12,336 nt of DNA from Symbiodinium natans (lineage: Eukaryota > Sar > Dinophyceae > Suessiales > Symbiodiniaceae). Below, in pieces: positions 6,701 to 10,621 of this stretch. The position numbers and the translations under genes are program-made. How positions within the stretch are numbered: the first letter of the stretch is position 1; each line of letters begins with the position of its first letter. The stretch lies in NCBI GenBank assembly GCA_905221605.1, contig CAJNDS010001639.1, positions 1 through 12,336 of the forward strand, read 5' to 3'. The notes under the pieces are model-generated. The model was not told where the DNA came from. It saw only the letters and a list, made by a program, of their open reading frames with translations, and did not search any database.

Positions 6701-8084
6701 CACCATGTGCTGCAACACCTCGAAATGTCCGGAAAGAGTTTGCGAAATAGGCCAGCGCCTCCTCAAGTTCCTCGCAGCCACGAAGAATGTCCGGTTGGAA
6801 CTTAGGGTTTCCGATCCCCATGGAGGTGTTCAGGTTTTCACTGATGCAAGCTTCGCTCCGGAAGGAGCTCACAGCTTCGGTGGGGTACTAATTAAGTACA
6901 GGGGAGCCACGGTGTTTTGGAAAGCCACCAAGTTGCCCCTAATCTCCGTCTCCACGGCGGAAGCGGAACTCCAGACCCTAAGCGAAGGGGCTATCTTGGG
7001 CCAATCCTTCCTTGCCTCACTTCAGGATGTCACCAATGACATGTCGCCACTTCACCTCCGTTGTGACTCTACCGCCGCTATTGCCCTAGCGGAGGGGTCG
7101 TCCAGCCAGAGGACAAGACACCTTAAGGTACGCGCAGCTGCCTTGCGCCAACTTGTCGAGCAGGGGATGTCCCTATCCCACTGTCCGGGGGACATTCAGT
7201 GTGCCGATATCCTCACTAAGGCTCTTTCGAGTGCTCGCCTGAGAGACCTGAGCATACTGATAGGCTTGACAAGGGAGAGTGAGGAGCCAACCGCCAGTGT
7301 GCAATGCCTCCAGGGTTCTGGGTGTTCGCAAGGTTTAGCAGCATGGGTGGCATTGCTGATGTCGTATGCTGGGGTGATTTACGGTCAAGAGCAGCATGAA
7401 GGCCAAGCACCTCCGCCTCCACCGCCACTTGTGCATGAGGATCCGCCCGGGGTCTCGGATGACACATGGCTGTATGTTGCACTAGTGGTTGTAGTGATAG
7501 CTGCACTTGGGTTTTGGGAATGCCTAAAGGGTGTAGGTAGGGGAGTTTACCGTAGGGTTGAGACCAGGCCCGTAGTCAAGGCCCTTTCCCGCCGGGAAGA
7601 GAAGCTGCAGCGAGCTGTGGCTCAAGCCCTTGAAAGGGAATTGCCATCCCCTGACACATCATCCACCACAAGCATCGAGATGCAAGCAAGGAGGAGACAC
7701 AGGCGAAAACAAACGCCTCCGCCCCCGCCGCCGTGTGATTCACCTCAGGGCTCTGCCTGTGCATCTGGGGATAATCCATGGCTTCGCGCTCCTGTTCCAC
7801 GACCTCCACCGCCTCATCCACTTCCTCCAACGCCTGCCCGCCCTGCCGAGGGTACCTCGCCTGTGCGCCATGCCGGGGTTGAGAGGGGTGTTAGGGGGGT
7901 TTCGGTTGCGGTTCAAACTGAGCCCGTCCTTGTCTTTGGGGTTGACGAGCATGCATACATGACTCCCAAAGGGAAGACTATCCATGATGATATCCATTGT
8001 CGTGCCGGCCTCCATCAACCCTTGGGGGTTACTGCGAAGACTCCTTGTAGGCATTGTCTCGGGAGGAAGACACGAAATGGGTAG
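3..8084 (+). CDS. Gag-Pol polyprotein of a copia-type retrotransposon (5' partial)
   Basis: One uninterrupted frame encodes a fused Gag-Pol polyprotein that would make the virus-like particle, process itself, copy the element RNA and integrate the cDNA. No ATG is needed at the visible 5' side: codons from base 3 are open (V-L-R-K-W-K-R-W...) and continue a Gag-like helical region, so the TTG at 45 is not a credible start and the true start is upstream. Domains in order: zinc fingers (residues 129-175), protease (D306), methyltransferase-like region (about 504-645), integrase (707 to about 1080), triple repeat (1118-1208), dioxygenase-like domain (about 1260-1474), SAM-like stretch (1558-1594), RT (YVDD at 2089-2092), RNase H (2267-2388) and a C-terminal extension (about 2430-2679). 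Typical copia polyproteins are about 1,300-1,500 residues; this one is almost twice that because of the extra domains and low-complexity linkers. No frameshift or internal stop is visible. Confidence 0.95.
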   Translation, partial: VLRKWKRWLLRTQALGGTTPDPVILVKALNTIVKGVLEGAPEALFRVNLVRAALKVEVAPSQESVVQLHAALTAEVEALGRVTPKAKAPPPQVAAVDNPTAPASSSQAPGPKGKGNPKNPAPGLPTVNPKSPPPQPGSTGNKCRFFLQGQGCRKGERCQDLHEWKEIPANERSERCMACGGRNHRKVDCPNSKAGRAGGPPPKNPKTSPPPKGPELKAAAPSPNANHVTALLEDAAKVLKAIQPKEPSGVPVVEAQPIPSASQAPVAQGVPVSVATLQAHLDAIRQAIPDGQPNIRTAQVASTDPSPCEVDQGERTGLLDSGASHPMRSREPKDTNTSRTEVTLAGGVTRVMEQNSSGTILVEPGSQPIVPVGALIQELGCSLTWSGKKATLVHPLHGKIPLRVRQGCPILAETRALELIHELEEAKLAKFNTEVEELQAILRGLSAPKPLKARVKEARETGSRVELLQAATATGLFAKEHLPLLGANLPIHSHHVRHVLKALQLPRRTRRTLESSKDWVLRFVRQDFGDDPLDTWCNQRGVPIVTINLSKQHREALTPGNSIAQILLWAAVHGRIAGVEGELGPNLSLVPLLQWLWTLSSVVRGYTVPLAVMSSSAKPFTTEAWNRFATWTGGLETREAPHTGTVIASNCAIPSLDSCKVEAEVRACIAGAFLPPSDVLRPGELESIDKAITEARRQIQEPSEAPAAAAVSKEEEEWRQHILSGHLPYRRDCKACILGSGVGLQHRKVKAPASFALSCDLLGPLPEKGLSEDCIASRPRHRYALVAAYRAPSELLEKGGWIGARKSIEDLFAKDLLDQMAKEGKDLRGIPPIPEHDVSPAEEDHRLEEEVQDVFSWPEEEEGAPEISSTLDTVTVEVEEEEEGGLWDEEALRTTVKQLESPVPQTVLRFVRPIPSKHFTAILPAIHSIISEIERIGLPVRSLHTDQGREFLSEGLKEWCSKRSIRVSMSEPHDHKGNGLAERIVGWSKQRARTLLSSADLPVIHWPSAMQYAASLHQHRVLGTSPPAYFGQRVLFKRPVLPGNLKPWNPWSQGRYLSPSNIVTDGHVVLNDEGKLVTVRNIRANPVDPEKEVLDMPGVAADFGSESKQDDIPSYVVPTEPSEERYQPPVRRVVGKTPGVRLGVEEPPPAPLSPEEIPRLDGTKSQPPRVVGKSPGVRIGVEEPPEVEPLPLPDSKGLEEPAHRVVGKSPGGRIGTEEPPEVDQPSPFAEGLRVRPDPLHLSTDPAEPPVPAPRRKITGKTKMAKRITVVQPLEEKARSLREALSFSPGEVATLLNEALNIRPSANHQRIRGVASGCTFGAYARGSINKGITLATGERPELTRYLNAFLQHSLGDCEHPSGTPPTWVALAVFRAREVSPHRDLQNEIGSWNHAVHVKCPTLWVESTQDSNPVFGGGKQEESEVKVTSERVLAGREVQFLEGAVTFNARNWHAVPASSDWVIAGFTPLGWDRDLSDALRGFGFPVPSPVRIAMIQGGGTSSSSGELASDLQGDSAATSGISGTGSTQASIQVSSLGSTPEEGIELPDRLGAINDPDLVRALVTLNLQHRVEGLEALGVEVARDMLYVYPEDLLEEGWSLVETRLFRELVLRNLEQGPTTDARPSGPTPATPAQAGVRAIGGNGSRPTFIQEIRQRRHQRAAEERASNVSDDATAGSSEPPEGRPDPRVTPAIIEAPAQEAFDEIQQWTPIPLEVLRLAEELGSEADLVARPSDIEYANNTFDDMVRGYFWNRNGLHPIVARLALRTFARHRCDVLGLSDRHPDEEAQEESTLETPVIRMALHDHEDLEEPPLANAHSSCSSRIPAALLSPAYIILQQGVQFPEEVDQVPHVSEVQACKAELYTHDMEGRLEALQGRPLETTHTVAPAEVRRHKHHWFQAFKKELESLVGKGAIERVSGKRAAELLNDPESTVLHAKGVCTVKPGKQDEPYRRKARLVACGNESGFTDADDLYASGVAVEGLRAALVEASHNQWGAYGTDVATAFLLAPLGSQAKGRKYILRPPQILRDLALAEEGEYWVIRKAIYGLRESPRWWSEYRDQALKGVKTVDPTTGELLTLEQGQVDANILRIKGVGGETLGLMILYVDDVLFLTTESRARAIYDYIRTSLGWELDPLKQATEEEPLKFLGVNIRPLPKAPGKEPGFSLEQTAYIEEVLHAHGFSGHPSLVACPKELLHDFPNEPAGADALKRAQKITGELLWISQRSRPDISYLVHTMCCNTSKCPERVCEIGQRLLKFLAATKNVRLELRVSDPHGGVQVFTDASFAPEGAHSFGGVLIKYRGATVFWKATKLPLISVSTAEAELQTLSEGAILGQSFLASLQDVTNDMSPLHLRCDSTAAIALAEGSSSQRTRHLKVRAAALRQLVEQGMSLSHCPGDIQCADILTKALSSARLRDLSILIGLTRESEEPTASVQCLQGSGCSQGLAAWVALLMSYAGVIYGQEQHEGQAPPPPPPLVHEDPPGVSDDTWLYVALVVVVIAALGFWECLKGVGRGVYRRVETRPVVKALSRREEKLQRAVAQALERELPSPDTSSTTSIEMQARRRHRRKQTPPPPPPCDSPQGSACASGDNPWLRAPVPRPPPPHPLPPTPARPAEGTSPVRHAGVERGVRGVSVAVQTEPVLVFGVDEHAYMTPKGKTIHDDIHCRAGLHQPLGVTAKTPCRHCLGRKTRNG
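930..1260 (+). other. Retropepsin-like aspartic protease domain
   Basis: The motif LLDSGASH (about 954-977, catalytic D306 encoded at 960-962) matches the DSGAS/DTGAS active site of copia proteases, which act as homodimers and cut the polyprotein into Gag, integrase and RT-RNase H. It is followed by a beta-rich segment (EVTLAGGVTRVM, GTILVEPGSQPIVPVGALI) of the length expected for a retropepsin, and then a charged helix (about 1260-1330). Active-site residues look intact. Confidence 0.85.
1554..1980 (+). other. Possible degenerate DNA-methyltransferase-like (SAM-binding fold) region
   Basis: Between protease and integrase lies a region of about 140 residues (about 504-645) that standard copia elements lack. 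Its layout (hydrophobic strand WVLRFV, a Gly/Asp-containing turn, a helix, a strand ending near an acidic or polar position, a helix with an LLWAAVHGRIAGVEG strand, then a GPN turn and a later T-x-A-S-N-x-x-I-P segment) resembles the order of elements in methyltransferase-like domains I recall from dinoflagellate copia polyproteins (FAGxxxG motif, GGPxC/N-type loop, KPTTLxTN-type motif). Here the glycine-rich cofactor loop and the GGPxC catalytic loop are not recognisable, so if homologous it is probably inactive. This is a weak, pattern-based assignment; it could equally be an unrelated structural domain. Confidence 0.35.
2148..3290 (+). other. Integrase: zinc-binding HHCC, D,D35E core and C-terminal part
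   Basis: Integrase inserts the cDNA into host DNA. A short HHCC-type zinc motif appears as H707-x4-H712-x6-C719-x2-C722 (2163-2210), with a much shorter middle spacing than usual. The catalytic triad is D746 (CDLLGPLP, 2280-2282), D932 (LHTDQGREF, 2838-2840) and E968 (NGLAERIVG, 2946-2948). Exactly 35 residues lie between the second D and the E, as in the rve superfamily. The first two aspartates are 185 residues apart, against roughly 50-70 in usual integrases, because of an inserted charged segment with runs of glutamate (about 2500-2670). After the core, the motif KPWNPWSQGRYLSPS...HVVLNDEGKLVTVRNIR resembles the integrase C-terminal beta region of this element group. Confidence 0.9.
2480..2690 (+). 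other. Acidic low-complexity insertion within the integrase core
   Basis: Between catalytic D746 and D932 the protein carries a Glu-rich linker including EEEVQDVF, EEEEGAP and VEVEEEEEGG. The DNA is correspondingly rich in GAG/GAA codons (gaggagg runs). It would form a disordered acidic loop protruding from the RNase H-like fold between core strands, since the strands on both sides (HRYALVAAYR before; VLRFVRPIPSKHFTAILPAI after) still look like integrase. The function is unknown. Confidence 0.7.
3396..3669 (+). repeat. Three in-frame tandem copies of an RVVGK(S/T)PG-V/G-R-x-G motif
   Basis: The motif begins at R1118 (nt 3396), R1155 (3507) and R1190 (3612), so the periods are 37 and 35 codons (111 and 105 nt). 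Each copy reads RVVGK[ST]PG[VG]R[LI]G[VT]EEPP followed by a variable Pro/Glu linker. The DNA is also closely similar between copies (gggttgtaggtaagtctccggg shared by copies 2 and 3), which points to recent tandem duplication. It lies in the unstructured linker between the integrase and the dioxygenase-like domain. A role as a short linear binding motif or protease spacer is possible but not shown. Confidence 0.9.
3823..4467 (+). other. 2-oxoglutarate/Fe(II) dioxygenase-like domain (TET/JBP-type double-stranded beta-helix)
   Basis: Residues about 1260-1474 resemble the oxygenase-like domain found in dinoflagellate retroelement polyproteins. Seen directly: TFGAYARGSINKGIT, a helix (ERPELTRYLNAFL), the strand TWVALAVFRAREVSPHRDLQNEIGS with an H1366-R-D1368 motif (4140-4148), NHAVHVKCPTLWVES, and a distal histidine in FNARNWHAVP (H1437, 4353-4355), then WVIAGFTPLG. 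The HxD...H triad binds Fe(II) in this superfamily; members of the TET/JBP branch oxidise 5-methylcytosine or thymine. The basic residue that normally binds 2-oxoglutarate after the distal His is not present at the expected place (SSDWVIAGFTP), so activity is doubtful. Family placement is inference from motif layout. Confidence 0.55.
4716..4826 (+). other. Possible SAM-like helical domain
   Basis: Residues 1558-1594 (LEALGVEVARDMLYVYPEDL, then LEEGWSLVETRLFREL) have the rhythm of a sterile-alpha-motif-like bundle: L-x-x-LGV, D-x-L, E-DL-x-E-x-G, then a terminal helix with spaced leucines. SAM domains mediate protein or RNA interactions. The match is short and pattern-based, so confidence is low. 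Confidence 0.3.
5670..6560 (+). other. Reverse transcriptase domain (RVT_2 / copia type)
   Basis: The domain begins at HHWFQAFKKELESLVGKGAIE (about 5680), the typical copia RT entry helix, and continues with YRRKARLVACGNE. The first catalytic aspartate is in motif A, GTDVATAFLLAPL (D1984, 5994-5996). The motif IRKAIYGLRESPRWW (about 6117-6162) is the copia signature equivalent to KALYGLKQAPRAW. The active-site box is LYVDDVLFL (YVDD residues 2089-2092, 6309-6320). KFLGVNI and SLEQTAYIEEVL follow, also conserved in the family. All catalytic residues appear intact. It copies element RNA into cDNA inside the particle. Confidence 0.95.
6640..7265 (+). other. RNase H domain (copia type)
   Basis: RNase H removes the RNA strand during cDNA synthesis. 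Motifs: a connection segment GELLWISQRSRPDISYLVH (about 6645-6701), then FTDASFAPEG (D2267, 6843-6845), STAEAELQTLSEG (E2306/E2308), LRCDSTAAIALAEG (D2341, 7065-7067), SQRTRHLKVRAAALRQ, and GDIQCADILTKALSS (D2388, 7206-7208). This is the usual order in copia polyproteins, which normally end shortly after the ADILTK motif. Here the frame goes on for about 270 more residues. Confidence 0.93.
7327..8081 (+). other. C-terminal extension: two hydrophobic segments, proline runs and a terminal His/Cys motif
   Basis: After RNase H the frame encodes two hydrophobic stretches: GLAAWVALLMSYAGVIYG (about 7333-7386) and WLYVALVVVVIAALGFW (about 7467-7517). A PPPPPP loop separates them and a basic segment (GRGVYRRVETRPVVK) follows the second, consistent with a membrane hairpin. 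A helix (SRREEKLQRAVAQALERELP) and further proline runs follow. The tail ends in GKTIHDDIHC...TPCRHC: H2647-x4-C2652-x15-C2668-x2-C2671, a likely zinc-binding motif of the kind GKxxHxxxxC...PCxxC. Function is unknown; membrane association or an envelope-like role is speculation. Mean composition differs from the core enzymes (Pro/Arg-rich). Confidence 0.65.
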
Positions 8085-8090
8085 TAGTGA
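8082..8090 (+). other. Triple in-frame stop TAG TAG TGA
   Basis: The polyprotein frame terminates with three consecutive in-frame stop codons. This secures termination before the purine tract and LTR and makes read-through unlikely. All three stops appear to be used as stops, consistent with the standard code. Confidence 0.9.
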
Positions 8091-8110
8091 AAGGCGCCTG
8101 GCGGCTTTTT

Positions 8111-8120
8111 CAAGGAGGAG
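8111..8120 (+). promoter_or_regulatory. Putative polypurine tract (plus-strand primer)
   Basis: The purine-rich stretch AAGGAGGAG sits immediately 5' of the putative LTR start TGTTGA, where LTR elements keep the RNase H-resistant primer for plus-strand DNA synthesis. It is only 30 bases past the stop codons. It is short for a polypurine tract but its position is exact. Confidence 0.65.
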
Positions 8121-8547
8121 TGTTGAATGTCCAGACCCTCCACGAGCCCATTGCCCAGGTGCTTCGCTTCTTCTTTTCCGACTTGTGGTTCAAAGGCATG
8201 CAGCACGAGTACATAACCCGAACATGCTTGAAGCACTCAGTAGGGATGTGCTTGGAAGGGGCTGCATGCACCACAAACACATAGCTTTCAAGAATGATTT
8301 GTAAGTCTGGCTTTGTATAGCACTTGTCAGCTTGCTTTTGTTCTTTCTTCTCTTCTGAGTCCGAGCGTGTTCGCTAGCTGAGAGAAAAGCCATAGGCCGC
8401 TCTGCGCTGTGCAGTCTGGGAGACTTTGGGCGATTGGAGTTTCGGAGGTTTTCTTCGGCAAAGAATACAAGGTTCGAGATTTCGGAGGAGGACTCAGTCC
8501 ACATCGAAGGGGTGCTCTTCGCTGGGGACCTGTTTGAGCCATCAACA
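8121..8547 (+). repeat. Putative 3' LTR of the copia element (427 bp)
   Basis: It begins TGTTGAATGT directly after the purine tract and ends ...ATCAACA, giving a perfect 6-bp terminal inverted repeat (TGTTGA/TCAACA), the TG...CA rule of LTRs. Base composition changes from balanced to AT-rich just after the end, supporting the boundary. A TATA-like TTTGTATAG (8312-8320) and T-rich tracts (8334-8354) lie in the middle and could belong to the promoter or poly(A) region. The 5' LTR is outside the window, so identity cannot be compared. AATTG (8548-8552) is the predicted 5-bp target duplication. Other TCAACA occurrences downstream (8909) make the 3' boundary provisional. Confidence 0.65.
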
Positions 8548-8940
8548 AATTGTTATATCAAATATTGCCGAAGAGACACCTCCAGCAACAAATCAAATTC
8601 TTTTCCTCCCCGAGAAGGCTCAAGAGATCGTGGGACCGAAAATATTGTCCTTTCCACCCCAAATAGTCCGGATACAATATCCGATGTCATAGAATTGAAA
8701 TCCGAATTTGCAAAAACAATACCAATATTAATTGAAATTCATCTATATTCTCTGAAATTTCGAGGGGGTGAAATGAACAATTATCATTCTAAAGAATTGC
8801 AATCCAGAAAATTATTCAAATTACAAGATATGTAATTCAAATATTCGTGGAACCATATCAATTGTAATAATATATCGAAACTTCGAGGCTAACACCCACA
8901 GACAAGGGTCAACAAAGATTCGGGACATCAGGAGAATTAT
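8548..8940. other. AT-rich non-coding DNA, no recognisable gene
   Basis: This stretch has no significant coding signal on either strand; short frames here have no recognisable motif and AT-driven codon use unlike the element. Phrases such as ccccaaatagtccggatacaat may be diverged copies of the satellite that begins further right. It probably represents the insertion target of the retroelement. Confidence 0.6.
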
Positions 8941-9840
8941 AATGAATACCCTTAAAAAGAATTCCCAGATCTTCAAGATTTTAATTCTGGAGGTTTTGAT
9001 CAATTATCCAGAAGCCCCCAGATCTTCCAAATTTGAATTCTAGAGATTTTTGGAGGAGTTATTCAGATATCCAGAATTTATCAAATCCCTCAAAATTTGA
9101 ATTCCGAAAATTCCAGAGATTTTGAATCGACATCCAAAGATCCCCAGACCTTCTAAATTGGAGGAATTCTGGAGTTTTTGATCAATTATCCAGAAATCCC
9201 CAGATCTTCCAAATTTGAAATCTAGAGTTTTGGGATCCATATCCAAAGATTCCCAGACTTTCAAAATTTTAATTCTAGAGGTTTTGCTCCGGTATCCAAA
9301 GACTCCCAGACCTTCAAAATTTGAATTCTGGAGATTATGTTCAGATATCCAGAATTTACCAAATCCTTCAAAATTTGAATTCCGGAAATTCCAGAGATTT
9401 TCGTCCGATATCCAAAGATTCCCAGGCCTTCAAGGTTTCTATTCTGGAGATGTTGATCAAATATCCATTGGATCCATATCCAAAGATTCCCAGACTTTCA
9501 AAATTTTAAGTCTAGAGGTTTGGGTCCGATATCCAAAGATCCCCAGACCTTCAAAATTTGAAATGTAGAGGTTTACTCAGATATCCAGAATTTACCAAAT
9601 CCTTCAAAATTTGAATTCCGAAAATTCCAGAGGTTTTGAATCGATATCCAAAGATCCCCAAGCCTTCAAAATTTGAACCCTGGAGGAATACTGGAGATTT
9701 TGATCAATTATCCAGAAATCCCCAGATCTTCCAAATTTGAAATCTAGAGTTTTGGGATCCATATCCAAAGATTCCCAGGCTTTCAAAATTTTAATTCTAG
9801 AGGTTTTGGGCCGATACAGACCTTCAAAATTTGAATTCTG
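8941..9840. repeat. AT-rich satellite, about 50-60 bp unit with 522-bp higher-order period
   Basis: A diverged unit of the form ATATCCAAAGATTCCCAGAC + CTTCAAAATTTGAATTCTAGAGGTTTTG recurs throughout, anchored by CCCAGA and TTCAAAATTTGAATTC blocks spaced roughly 50-60 bp. Alternate units differ (CCAGAATTTACCAAATCC type versus CCAAAGATTCCCAGA type). A longer order is visible: the stretch from about 9065 to 9320 recurs at about 9586 to 9840, offset by about 522 bp (for example atcaattatccagaaatccc at 9181 and 9703; atccaaagattcccag at 9241 and 9763). The second copy lacks about 12 bp near 9815. Open frames here are by-products of the repeat. Confidence 0.9.
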
Positions 9841-9990
9841 GCGCAAGCCCCCCCACCCCAGCCCCCCAGACCCCCCAGCCCCCCCAAGCCCAACCAACAA
9901 AAATGTAAAACATTGAAAGGCAAAAAACAAAACCCGGCAAAACCCCCCAAAACCCCCCAATACCCCCCAAAACCCCCCAAAACTCCGGAC
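9841..9990. repeat. C-rich tract with four 10-bp AACCCCCCAA units
   Basis: 9841-9900 is a run of C5-C7 blocks separated by A/AG (ccccccag type). 9941-9980 is exactly four copies of a 10-mer AACCCCCCAA (one with T for A at 9961). The complementary strand is G-rich with repeated G6 blocks and could form G-quadruplexes. It lies directly before the telomeric array. It resembles, but is not, the CCCCAAAA telomere repeat of some ciliates. Confidence 0.85.
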
Positions 9991-10012
9991 ACAAACCCTA
10001 TACAATTTCTAT

Positions 10013-10342
10013 AAACCCTAAACCCTAAACCCTAAACCCTAAACCCTAAACCCTAAACCCTAAACCCTAAACCCTAAACCCTAAACCCTAAACCCTAAAC
10101 CCTAAACCCTAAACCCTAAACCCTAAACCCTAAACCCTAAACCCTAAACCCTAAACCTAACCCTAAACCCTAAACCCTAAACCCTAAACCCTAAACCCTA
10201 AACCCTAAACCCTAAACCCTAAACCCTAAACCCTAAACCCTAAACCCTAAACCCTAAACCCTAAACCCTAAACCCTAAACCCTAAACCCTAAACCCTGAA
10301 CCCTGAACCCTAAACCCTAAACCCTAAACCCTAAACCCTAAA
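10013..10342. repeat. Interstitial telomeric repeat array (CCCTAAA)n, about 47 units
   Basis: About 330 bp of nearly perfect 7-bp CCCTAAA on the + strand (TTTAGGG on the other strand), the Arabidopsis-type telomere repeat also used by dinoflagellates. Only three departures are seen: a 5-nt CCTAA unit at 10156-10160, and two adjacent CCCTGAA units at 10294-10307. In this orientation a real chromosome end would lie to the left, yet the left side holds a satellite and a retroelement; so it is interstitial as assembled, from insertion, fusion or an assembly join. Its homogeneity suggests recent origin. Confidence 0.97.
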
Positions 10343-10595
10343 CTAAGTGAGGGGTCGCTTCCGTCGAGCGACAGACCCCGAACGCTCGGCCGAGGGCCTT
10401 ACAGCCCGAGCGCCCAAGCGAAAAGATAAACGGAAAGGTGAGGGTTAAGCCTCACCGTCTGTCCTGGACAGGCCAACGGACATCGGCCTTTTTTACGACA
10501 ACGTCAGTACTCGGCTAAGGGATGGCCGGCACCCAGACCACCTTTAGCGTAGCGAAAGTATAACCCCAAATCGTAACCCTTTGCCTCTGGAGGTC
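10343..10595. other. Hairpin-rich block, candidate structured RNA or DNA element
   Basis: A non-repetitive stretch with several strong inverted repeats in a row. (1) GGGGTCGCT 10351-10359 with AGCGACAGACCCC 10367-10379. (2) CGCTCGG 10383-10389 with CCGAGCG 10406-10412. (3) GGTGAGG 10437-10443 with CCTCACC 10450-10456, 6-nt loop. (4) CCGT+CTGTC 10455-10463 with GACAG 10467-10471 and ACGG 10476-10479. These are followed by a T6 run at 10489-10494, as a pol III transcript would end. I do not recognise a known RNA family; no tRNA, 5S or clear pol III A/B boxes were found. The part after 10500 has no further strong stem that I could see. Confidence 0.4.
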
Positions 10596-10621
10596 GGTTC
10601 AGGGTTTTGGGTTCAGGGTTT
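10596..10621. repeat. Short inverted telomere-like cluster (GGGTTCA/GGGTTTT)
   Basis: The sequence GGTTCAGGGTTTTGGGTTCA followed by GGGTTT is about four 7-nt steps of telomere-variant repeats in the opposite orientation to the array at 10013-10342. The TTCAGGG variant is the exact complement of the CCCTGAA variant found twice inside the main array. It directly precedes the GC-rich minisatellite. Confidence 0.65.

Larger units (their letters stand above)
1..8547 (+). mobile_element. Ty1/copia-type LTR retrotransposon, 5' end outside the window
   Basis: The enzyme order protease, integrase, reverse transcriptase, RNase H is the diagnostic order of the Ty1/copia (Pseudoviridae-type) class; in Ty3/gypsy the integrase follows RNase H. 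The coding frame is already open at the first bases, so the 5' LTR, primer-binding site and start of Gag lie upstream of the window. The 3' side looks complete: stop codons at 8082-8090, a purine tract at 8111-8120 and a putative 3' LTR at 8121-8547. The intact frame of over 8 kb and preserved catalytic residues of integrase, RT and RNase H suggest a young, potentially autonomous copy. Whether it is active cannot be judged without the 5' LTR. Confidence 0.93.

Noticed and set aside
8615-8622. GGCTCAAG, the 3' end of the dinoflagellate spliced leader, as a relic of a retroposed mRNA
   Set aside because: Only the last eight or so bases agree; the preceding bases do not match the leader, so chance is the simplest reading.
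8434-8835. A 133-codon + strand frame spanning the end of the LTR
   Set aside because: It crosses the LTR boundary and enters AT-rich DNA with no domain or consistent composition.
9215-9568. A 117-codon + strand frame in the AT-rich satellite
   Set aside because: The protein merely repeats the satellite unit (SKDSQTFKI) and has no independent coding feature.
9941-9990. Ciliate-type CCCCAAAA telomere
   Set aside because: The unit is C6A4 with a 10-bp period rather than C4A4, and the adjacent array is CCCTAAA.
10013-10342. CRISPR-like array
   Set aside because: Uniform 7-bp units with no spacers; it is telomeric repeat.
10540-10565. TAGCGTAGCGAAAGT as an LSU rRNA fragment
   Set aside because: Only about nine bases resemble the conserved GTAGCGAAA of large-subunit rRNA and no flanking rRNA sequence is recognisable.
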